Assembly: GCA_011391185.1 (NCBI GenBank)
Contig: JAABRB010000138.1
Span: forward strand, 1-8,306
DNA from: Betaproteobacteria bacterium
Lineage (GTDB): Bacteria; Pseudomonadota; Gammaproteobacteria; Burkholderiales; SG8-39
DNA: 8,306 nt
Reading direction: 5' to 3'
A model generated the notes under the pieces. The model worked only from the letters and a program-made list of their open reading frames with translations, did no database searches and was not told the origin of the DNA. Position 1 is the first letter of the stretch. Each line of letters starts with the position of its first letter. Position numbers and translations under genes: made by a program. Shown piece after piece: positions 1 to 8,306 of this stretch.

Positions 1-230
1 ACGAGCGGCGTGATGTCGATGCCCCGGCACGCGGCGAACAGCCCCTTCAGCGTCTCGAAGCCCAGGCCGGTGTGCTCCATGTCGAAGAGCACGAACTCGC
101 AGCCCGCCTCCTTGAGGACCTGGGGGATGCCCGGCACGAGAAATTCGAACACCATCGCGCCCCGCACGGTGCTGCCGGCCAGCACGCGCTGCTTGATCGC
201 ATTCGCACGTATTCCCGTGCGTACTTCCAT
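1..230 (-). CDS. HpcH/HpaI-family aldolase, 5' part only (cut by left window edge)
   Basis: The 76 complete codons visible form the N-terminus of an HpcH/HpaI (class II, metal-dependent) aldolase/lyase. Members cleave or form C-C bonds of 2-oxo-3-deoxy or related hydroxy acids, usually with pyruvate as product or donor. The diagnostic segment is FVLFDMEHTGLGFETL at residues 47-62; His53 matches the active-site base of HpaI (in its D-x-E-H-x motif). The later catalytic Arg and the metal-binding Glu/Asp lie beyond the edge. The ATG at 230 sits only 2 nt after the TGA of the upstream oxidoreductase (TGA-GC-ATG), so translation is probably coupled. It is the fourth visible gene of the GntR-controlled operon, and a retro-aldol step would suit the end of that pathway. 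Family call is firm; substrate is unknown. More genes of the operon may lie further left. Confidence 0.85.
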   Translation of the reverse strand, partial: MEVRTGIRANAIKQRVLAGSTVRGAMVFEFLVPGIPQVLKEAGCEFVLFDMEHTGLGFETLKGLFAACRGIDITPL

Positions 231-232
231 GC

Positions 233-1591
233 TCAGGCCACCGAGCGCTGGGGGGCAGCGAACATCGCTTCCATCTCGCGCCGCAGTTTTACCGCAGCGA
301 CGTTCGCGTCCGCCGCCACATCGGTCCAGCGCAGCGCCGCGCCAACTTTCACCGGTTTGAGGAGCTTCCAACCGTGCGCCAGGCCGAGCGGCAGGCATCC
401 CTGCGCGAGCGAATCCTCGGCCGGCATCAGCCGCCCGACCACCGTGTAGCCTCCCTCGCCATCGAGGATCTCGCCCGCCTTCAGGTCGCGCTTCGCGGTC
501 GCCACGGCATCGGCGCGGAAGCCTGTCGCGCAGCCCGTCGGCTCTCCGCGCAGTCCGACCGATGCGACCGAAATGCCCACTTCGAGCCCGATCAGGTGCC
601 AGCGCTTGTAGAGGCTCGCGTAGCGCCCACCGGGATCGGTGCGCACGCCGTACTCGCTGAAGCAGCGGCGGATGTATTCGGTCTCGCCTTCGAACACCAC
701 CCAGACCCCGAATCGAATGTCGTACGGGACCGCGCGGCCGTCGCGCTCGAGCGAGGAGACGACCTCCACCTGGCCCTTGTGATGGAGCTGGCCACCCTCT
801 TCCCGCGGGCGCATGACGAAGGGCAGATCCTCCGTGCTGGCGGGCGGGAACGACAGGCCTCCGGGCGCCGGCGTCAACCCGGTCGCATTGGCGACGGCGG
901 TGCTTTCGATCGCCGGCTTGGAGCCGTCGAGAAACGAGTTGAACATTTTCGGATTCAACCCGCCGATTGCGGCCTGCTCGGGGGTGAGCCCGTAATAGCC
1001 CCACACCGTCTCGGGCGTGGATTGGGCGAAATGCGGCAGCCACTTGTGGCCGCGGCCCGCGGCGACGACCGGGAATCCCGCCGCGCGCGCCCAGTCGACG
1101 AGCTCGCAGATGAGCGCCGGTTGATCGCCATACGCAAGGCTATAGACCACGCCTGCCTCGGCAGCACGTCGTGCGAGCAGCGGGCCGCAAAACGCGTCGG
1201 CCTCGACTGTCACCATCACGACGTGCTTGCCGTGTCGGAAGGCCGCGAGCGCATGATCGACAGCGGCGATCGGATTGCCGGTCGCCTCGACGATGATGTC
1301 GATCGCCGGATGCGCCACGAGCGCCTCCCAGTCATCCCCGAGATGCGTGCGGCGCTCCTTCAGCGCCGCATCGAGCGACGCCGCACCTGAGGCATCGGGC
1401 GCCCAGCCCACCCGCGCGAGGTTGGCCCGCGCATTCGCGGGAGAAAGATCCGCGATGCCGACCAGATGCACCCCGGGCGTGCGCGGTACCTGCGCGATGT
1501 ACATTGCGGCGAATTTTCCCGCGCCGATCACCCCGATGCGCAGGGGCTTGCCCTGCGCTTCGCGGGCCTGAAGCTTCGCGTGCAGATTCAT
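233..1591 (-). CDS. COG4091-like NAD(P)-binding oxidoreductase with C-terminal SAF domain
   Basis: A 452-residue soluble protein. The N-terminal Rossmann fold begins at residues 18-28 (RIGVIGAGKFA, with Gly20, Gly23 and Gly25 of the dinucleotide loop), followed by an acidic strand end (GIAD, 45-48) and EATG at 102-105. These match homoserine-dehydrogenase-like/Gfo-Idh proteins. The C-terminus (about 358-430, from GFRADAVATAKRDLKAGEIL) is a SAF domain. The pairing matches the family known as predicted homoserine dehydrogenase with SAF domain (COG4091), for which I know no settled general reaction. True homoserine dehydrogenases have a different C-terminal layout (ACT), so threonine biosynthesis is unlikely here. 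The start is supported by GGAGGAGG just upstream of the ATG. It lies 31 bp after the dioxygenase gene and 2 nt before the aldolase gene, in one operon. Inferred role: oxidation or reduction of a hydroxy/oxo intermediate between those two enzymes. An NAD(P)-dependent non-redox step is also possible. Confidence 0.85.
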   Translation of the reverse strand: MNLHAKLQAREAQGKPLRIGVIGAGKFAAMYIAQVPRTPGVHLVGIADLSPANARANLARVGWAPDASGAASLDAALKERRTHLGDDWEALVAHPAIDIIVEATGNPIAAVDHALAAFRHGKHVVMVTVEADAFCGPLLARRAAEAGVVYSLAYGDQPALICELVDWARAAGFPVVAAGRGHKWLPHFAQSTPETVWGYYGLTPEQAAIGGLNPKMFNSFLDGSKPAIESTAVANATGLTPAPGGLSFPPASTEDLPFVMRPREEGGQLHHKGQVEVVSSLERDGRAVPYDIRFGVWVVFEGETEYIRRCFSEYGVRTDPGGRYASLYKRWHLIGLEVGISVASVGLRGEPTGCATGFRADAVATAKRDLKAGEILDGEGGYTVVGRLMPAEDSLAQGCLPLGLAHGWKLLKPVKVGAALRWTDVAADANVAAVKLRREMEAMFAAPQRSVA

Positions 1592-1622
1592 GGCTCCTCC
1601 TCCGGTCGGCGTGCCACGCCTT

Positions 1623-2468
1623 TCAGGCGGCCTCGGGCATGGCCTGCAGCTCCCGGGCCGGCGTGCCGTTCTTCCACGGCAGTTCCACAGGATAGTCCCG
1701 CAGCAGGCAATCGTCCGGGAGCGACTTGATCGGCGTGAAATCGCGATGCGCGATGTAGCCCGGCCGCTTGAATCGCCGGATGTGGTTCGAAACCGCGCAC
1801 AGGCTGAGGTACACGTTCCAGCGGTCCCACGGCGAGAGGTTCGACGTCGAGGCGTGCACGAGACAGCCGTGAAACATGATCATCGATCCGGCCGGACCTT
1901 TCGGCGCCACCAATCCCCCCTGCTCGACCAGCTTGCGGATCGTATCGTGGTCGATGGTCCAGAGCGGATAGCTCGTGGTGGTGGTGTCATGACCGGCGTC
2001 GACCACGCCCAGCTTGTGGCTGCCGGGGATGAACATCAACGGCCCGTTGAACTCGTTCACCTCGTTGAGAAAGATCGCGACGTTCATGGACCGCGCCTCG
2101 GGCATGTCGTCGTCGTTCTTCCAGGTGCCGTAATCCTGGTGCCACTGCCAGACATCCCCGTCGAACGCCACCTTGCCGTTGATCTTGAACTGGTGCATGT
2201 ACACGCCCTCCCCGAAGAGTTGCGTGACCGGCTCGATCATCCGCGGATGGCGCGCGAGGCGTCCGAATACCGGGTTGTACAGGTGGGCGGCGAAGTTCGT
2301 CCGGACCGCGTCGCTGTCCTTCTCCCGGACATTCTCCAGGCGGTGCTGCGCGAAGATCCCCGGGACCTGGTCGGACAATGCCTCGATCTCCGTCCCCGAA
2401 AACAGGCTCGGGAAGAAGAGATAACCGTCGCGATCGAACTGCTCGAGCTGCTCCTGGGTAAGTCTCAT
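1623..2468 (-). CDS. PhyH-family (phytanoyl-CoA/ectoine hydroxylase-like) Fe(II)/2-oxoglutarate dioxygenase
   Basis: A 281-residue cytoplasmic protein. The N-terminus (LTQEQLEQFDRDGYLFFPSLFS, residues 3-24) is the classic opening of the PhyH family, which couples oxidative decarboxylation of 2-oxoglutarate to hydroxylation of a small molecule. Iron ligands are visible as HxD (His110, Asp112 in WQWHQDYGTW) and a distal His205 (LVHAS). Arg216, 11 residues later, matches the 2-oxoglutarate-binding Arg. The stretch around 109-126 (W-H-x-D-x-x-T-W, then D-x-M-P-x-x-R) resembles the ectoine hydroxylase EctD signature, but the Ser and Phe of the EctD W-H-S-D-F-E core are replaced by Gln and Tyr, and no ect genes are in view. 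It is therefore probably not EctD but a relative with another substrate. The start at 2468 is chosen for the GAGGAGG site and the PhyH-like N-terminus; the frame stays open 56 codons upstream, but that stretch is Arg-rich and overlaps the regulator gene. Confidence 0.9.
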   Translation of the reverse strand: MRLTQEQLEQFDRDGYLFFPSLFSGTEIEALSDQVPGIFAQHRLENVREKDSDAVRTNFAAHLYNPVFGRLARHPRMIEPVTQLFGEGVYMHQFKINGKVAFDGDVWQWHQDYGTWKNDDDMPEARSMNVAIFLNEVNEFNGPLMFIPGSHKLGVVDAGHDTTTTSYPLWTIDHDTIRKLVEQGGLVAPKGPAGSMIMFHGCLVHASTSNLSPWDRWNVYLSLCAVSNHIRRFKRPGYIAHRDFTPIKSLPDDCLLRDYPVELPWKNGTPARELQAMPEAA

Positions 2469-2472
2469 GGTG

Positions 2473-2479
2473 CCTCCTC
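2473..2479 (-). promoter_or_regulatory. Ribosome binding site deciding the dioxygenase start
   Basis: GAGGAGG on the minus strand, 4 nt before the ATG at 2468. It fixes the start of the PhyH gene against the longer open frame reaching 2636, and lies in the 20-bp gap after the regulator's TAG. Confidence 0.75.
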
Positions 2480-2488
2480 GACTGGCGT

Positions 2489-3163
2489 CTACGTTGAGGA
2501 CGCCATGCGCGCCCTTTCCTCGAGTCGAGTCACGAGAATTCGTCCGGCCACCTCGCAATGGCGACGCGCGCTTTGCTCCGCACGCTCCGCGTCGCCTGCG
2601 GCGATGGCAGCGACGATCTCCTCGTGCTCGTCCCATACCGTTTTCCGGAAACCCTCCGTTCGGAGTACCGCTCCCATGGCACGGCGGATGTGATGCCAGT
2701 GCCGGTGGGCGCTGTCGGCAATGAGGGGGTTGCCCGACGCCTCGTATAGCGCAGCGTGAAACGCGATATCGGCTTCGATCATCGCGGTGAGGCGTTCGCC
2801 CTCGACCGCCTTGCGGCCGCGTACGAGCAGGGCCGCATCGATTTTCGCGCCGGCCAGCGCAGCCTGCCGTGCGGCAAGGCCTTCCAGGACCGCGCGCACG
2901 CCGTAGAGGTGCCCGATGAGCTGCGGATCGATCGGGGCGACCACGAGCCCGCGCCGCCCTGCGGCCACCGCTACCCCGTCGCGCTTGAGCAACTGCAGCG
3001 CCTGCACCACGGGTTGCCGCGACACGTTGAGCGACGTGGCAATCTCCTCCTGCGTGAAGCGCGCGCCGGCGGCGAGCTCGCCGCTGCCGATCGCATCGAG
3101 CAGGCGTTGATACACCTGCTCGGTCAGGTCAGGGGCAAGCTCGATGTGCTGCAGCGGTGACAT
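2489..3163 (-). CDS. GntR-family transcriptional regulator, FadR/FCD subfamily
   Basis: A 224-residue DNA-binding regulator. Residues 11-75 form a GntR winged helix-turn-helix (FTQEEIATSLNVSRQPVVQAL at 36-56 is the recognition region; GLVV at 72-75 is the wing). Residues about 82-215 are the all-helical FCD ligand domain, with the usual metal-site residues in place: Asp132, His136, His180, His202. FCD regulators bind small organic acids and generally repress the catabolic genes beside them. The chosen ATG (3163) has AGGA about 8 nt upstream. A TTG at 3208 in the same frame would add 15 residues but lies upstream of the predicted transcription start. The gene is first in its operon, 20 bp before the dioxygenase, and a perfect palindrome sits in its own promoter, so autoregulation and control of the whole operon are likely. 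Effector unknown; the pathway's substrate or an intermediate is the natural guess. Confidence 0.92.
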   Translation of the reverse strand: MSPLQHIELAPDLTEQVYQRLLDAIGSGELAAGARFTQEEIATSLNVSRQPVVQALQLLKRDGVAVAAGRRGLVVAPIDPQLIGHLYGVRAVLEGLAARQAALAGAKIDAALLVRGRKAVEGERLTAMIEADIAFHAALYEASGNPLIADSAHRHWHHIRRAMGAVLRTEGFRKTVWDEHEEIVAAIAAGDAERAEQSARRHCEVAGRILVTRLEERARMASST

Positions 3164-3189
3164 GAGGTTCCTGTCTTCAGAATACGGAC

Positions 3190-3203
3190 TTCTGTATACA
3201 GAA
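3190..3203. promoter_or_regulatory. Palindromic operator for the GntR regulator
   Basis: TTCTGTATACAGAA is a perfect 14-bp palindrome, centred 33-34 bp upstream of the regulator's ATG. Its core TGTATACA matches the kind of site bound by FadR/VanR-type GntR proteins. It contains the predicted -10 hexamer, so binding would block RNA polymerase directly. A degenerate copy (CTTCAGAATAC, 3175-3185, against CTTCTGTATAC, 3189-3199; 9 of 11 matches) lies 14 bp closer to the gene and could be a second, weaker half-site. Confidence 0.75.
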
Positions 3204-3221
3204 TTCAATTATGGAAGTCAA
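3193..3221 (-). promoter_or_regulatory. Predicted sigma70 promoter of the GntR-PhyH-SAF-aldolase operon
   Basis: On the minus strand, a -35 TTGACT (3221-3216, 5 of 6 consensus) and a -10 TATACA (3198-3193, 4 of 6) are separated by exactly 17 bp. Transcription would begin near 3186, giving a leader of about 20-25 nt before the ATG at 3163. The -10 is inside the palindromic operator. The local A/T-rich stretch contrasts with the GC-rich surroundings. Confidence 0.65.
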
Positions 3222-3289
3222 TAGCCGACTCCACCGCCCCGCAGCATTCGGAACTTTTCCTATTACAAACAGATAGTTCGCGCGGTGCC

Positions 3290-3577
3290 CTAGCGGCTCG
3301 GCGGGCGCGGTTCGACAACCTGGAAGAACACTTCATCGTTGCGAATCATGCCGAGCTCGAAGCGCGCCAGCTCTTCCACCGCGTCGAAGCCCTGCTTGAG
3401 ATCGCGCACTTCGGCGTCCAGGGCCGCATTGCGGGCGGTCAGGCCGGCATTGCGATCGCGCTGCACCCGGACCTCCCGCTCGATCTCCGCGACCCGCAGC
3501 CAGCCGCCCTTCCCGAACCACAGTGGGTACTGGATCAGAACGGTCAGCGCAGCCAGCGCGATTCCGAGAACCCTCAC
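3290..3577 (-). CDS. ftsB: Cell division protein FtsB (septum formation initiator)
   Basis: A small bitopic inner-membrane protein of the divisome. FtsB pairs with FtsL and binds FtsQ through its periplasmic part to license septal peptidoglycan synthesis. About 95 residues: a short N-terminal hydrophobic segment (about 2-19), then IQYPLWFGKGGW (15-26), typical of proteobacterial FtsB just after the membrane, a charged coiled coil (about 29-65), and the family's C-terminal ARFELGMIRNDEVFFQV (71-87). Length is normal. Location downstream of eno is the conserved arrangement. The start is ambiguous: GTG at 3577 is preferred because GAGAG sits at better spacing, but the preceding TTG (3580) would add one residue; an in-frame stop lies 13-15 nt upstream of that TTG and excludes longer forms. 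There is no strong ribosome site. Oddity: eno and ftsB are separated by about 257 bp. Confidence 0.93.
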   Translation of the reverse strand: MRVLGIALAALTVLIQYPLWFGKGGWLRVAEIEREVRVQRDRNAGLTARNAALDAEVRDLKQGFDAVEELARFELGMIRNDEVFFQVVEPRPPSR

Positions 3578-3834
3578 CAACTCTCTCGCTGATCACCGGA
3601 GCCTGGTGGCCGGCCGGTTGGGGGATATACATGGGGGCGGGCCCCCTTGTTCCGATGGGGGGGTGAGCCGGGATTTCGAAGGACGCGCCTGCGCGCGTCC
3701 AAGCCGGCGTACGCCCGCCGCGATGCAACGCGCCGGGCCGGGCAAGGGGACTTCCCCCCTTGTTGGTAAAAAGGTAGTTTTTCTCTACGTCCCAAATCGG
3801 CACCTGCCGCTACCAAACCGCATCCATATTGAAC
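3578..3834 (-). repeat. Structured eno-ftsB spacer, possible dispersed repeat or leader RNA
   Basis: No convincing gene lies in these 257 bp. Visible dyads: GGGGG/CCCCC around CGGG (3633-3646); an 8-bp stem GGACGCGC/GCGCGTCC with a 4-nt loop (3681-3700); palindrome GGCGTACGCC (3706-3715); CAAGGGG/CCCCTTG (3743-3749 with 3756-3762); palindrome GGCCGGCC (3608-3615). The run CCCCCTTGTT occurs twice on the plus strand (3642-3651 and 3755-3764), framing the central hairpins. The C-run at 3642-3646 could pair either with GGGGG at 3633-3637 or with the G-run at 3657-3663. The density of dyads suggests a mobile-type intergenic repeat or a folded leader upstream of ftsB. I do not recognise a named family. 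Confidence 0.45.
3768..3788 (-). terminator. Weak intrinsic terminator candidate after eno
   Basis: On the minus strand, about 47 nt after the eno stop, GTAG and CTAC (3788-3785 and 3777-3774) flank an A-rich 7-nt loop, followed by C and five T. The stem is only 4 bp, so termination would be partial at best. Confidence 0.25.
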
Positions 3835-7708
<3,874 letters not shown>

Positions 7709-7717
7709 TTTCCGAAG

Positions 7718-7731
7718 CGCGCCGCGGCGCG
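7718..7731. repeat. 14-bp GC palindrome between the Fe-S gene and pyrG
   Basis: CGCGCCGCGGCGCG is a perfect palindrome lying 39 bp after the Fe-S protein's stop and 10 bp upstream of the predicted pyrG -35. No T-run follows on the minus strand, so it is not a standard terminator. In such GC-rich DNA it may be coincidental. Confidence 0.3.
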
Positions 7732-7770
7732 AATTTCGCCACGTTCGCGCGGGCGTCGTCGCGCGTGCCG

Positions 7771-8306
7771 TCAGGATTCGGACAAACCTTCCGCAACGAT
7801 CTCGGCAAGATCCTTGAGAGGCAGACGCGCCTCGGCGCCCACCTGTTTTCGACCCTCGTCGAGCATCGCGAGACAGAAGGGGCAGCCGACGGCCGCCACG
7901 TCGGCGCGCGACGCGACGATCTCCTCGGCCCGGATGATGTTGATGCGCTTCCGGGCGGAGACCTCCATCCAGCTCTGGCCGCCGCCCCCTCCGCAGCACA
8001 CGCCATGCGCCCGATTGCGCGGCAACTCGACCAGCGTGACGCCCGGAACCCCCGCAAGACTCCGGCGCGGCGCATCGAAGATTCCGTTCTGGCGCCCCAG
8101 GTAGCATGGGTCGTGGAACGCGACGGTACGCGGCGGTGCGGGCTCGGGACGGATCCGACCGGCCTCGATCAGCTCGGCAATCAGCTCGGAATGGTGCAGG
8201 ACTTCGAACTCGCCGCCCTTGAACTGCGGGTACTCGTTCCTGATCGTGTTGAAGCAATGCGGGCAATGCGTGACGACCCTGCGGAACGCGTGCTGCCGCA
8301 GGTTCC
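7771..8306 (-). CDS. (Fe-S)-binding oxidoreductase with CCG domains, 3' part only (cut by right edge)
   Basis: The open frame enters from the right edge and ends at TGA 7771, giving 177 visible residues. Cysteine motifs in order: THCPHCF (end of one cysteine-rich CCG domain), then HDPCYLGR, VCCGGGGGQSW and GCPFCLAM, which together make a complete second CCG domain (C...CCG...CxxC). This arrangement belongs to the heterodisulfide reductase HdrB/HdrD, GlcF and LutA superfamily, whose CCG domains hold Fe-S clusters and pass electrons to quinones, disulfides or flavoproteins. The closest layout known to me is the large Fe-S oxidoreductase often found beside electron-transfer flavoprotein and acyl-CoA dehydrogenase genes, but the N-terminal membrane/ferredoxin part that would decide this is outside the window. 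It is 117 bp upstream of pyrG and probably a separate transcription unit. Family is firm; partner and substrate are unknown. Confidence 0.85.
   Translation of the reverse strand, partial: NLRQHAFRRVVTHCPHCFNTIRNEYPQFKGGEFEVLHHSELIAELIEAGRIRPEPAPPRTVAFHDPCYLGRQNGIFDAPRRSLAGVPGVTLVELPRNRAHGVCCGGGGGQSWMEVSARKRINIIRAEEIVASRADVAAVGCPFCLAMLDEGRKQVGAEARLPLKDLAEIVAEGLSES

Noticed and set aside
374..1390. Long plus-strand open frame opposite the SAF-domain oxidoreductase
   Set aside because: Antisense shadow typical of GC-rich coding DNA: low-complexity Arg/Ala/Asp-rich product, no recognisable domain, and a strong gene on the other strand.
2469..2636. Upstream extension of the dioxygenase by 56 codons
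   Set aside because: The extension is Arg/Gly-rich, overlaps the regulator gene, and lacks the strong GAGGAGG site found at the PhyH-like start.
1590..2693. Plus-strand 367-codon open frame opposite the dioxygenase and regulator
   Set aside because: Spans two clear minus-strand genes and has no family features; shadow frame.
3164..3208. TTG start giving a regulator 15 residues longer
   Set aside because: It lies upstream of the predicted transcription start and runs through the operator; the ATG at 3163 has AGGA and a family-like N-terminus.
3743..3762. CAAGGGG/CCCCTTG hairpin as a rho-independent terminator
   Set aside because: No T-run follows on either strand, so it was kept only as part of the structured spacer.
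3333..3816. Minus-strand open frames through the eno-ftsB spacer (including ATG at 3632)
   Set aside because: They run out of frame into ftsB, have Arg/Gly/Pro-rich composition and no ribosome site; the spacer looks structural rather than coding.

Overview
This is a GC-rich chromosomal window in which every supported gene lies on the minus strand. The order pyrG-kdsA-eno-ftsB and the protein sequences themselves (CTP synthase, enolase and FtsB of proteobacterial type) point to a Gram-negative proteobacterium, most likely a betaproteobacterium. The assignment is by gene order and motif recognition only; no search was run.

Layout, read in the direction of transcription (right to left). (1) 8306-7771: the 3' end of a cysteine-rich (Fe-S)-binding, heterodisulfide-reductase/GlcF-like electron-transfer protein, cut by the right edge. 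(2) 7708-7680: a probable sigma70-type promoter in a 117-bp gap. (3) 7653-3835: pyrG, kdsA and eno, packed tightly (pyrG/kdsA overlap as ATGA; kdsA-eno gap 22 bp). (4) 3834-3578: an unusually long, structured, G/C-tract-rich spacer with several hairpins and a short direct repeat. (5) 3577-3290: ftsB. (6) 3289-3164: a 126-bp junction with a good promoter whose -10 lies inside a perfect 14-bp palindrome typical of GntR/FadR operators. (7) 3163-1: a four-gene accessory operon: GntR/FCD regulator, PhyH-family Fe(II)/2-oxoglutarate dioxygenase, COG4091-like Rossmann/SAF-domain oxidoreductase, and an HpcH/HpaI-type aldolase cut by the left edge.

The housekeeping block combines CTP synthesis, KDO synthesis for lipopolysaccharide, glycolysis and the divisome. 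The accessory operon reads as a small, self-regulated catabolic pathway: an oxygenase, a dehydrogenase-like enzyme and a C-C lyase under a ligand-responsive repressor. Its substrate cannot be read from the sequence, and I do not recognise this exact gene set as a characterised pathway. It is the best candidate here for something undescribed. The eno-ftsB spacer is the second item worth attention.
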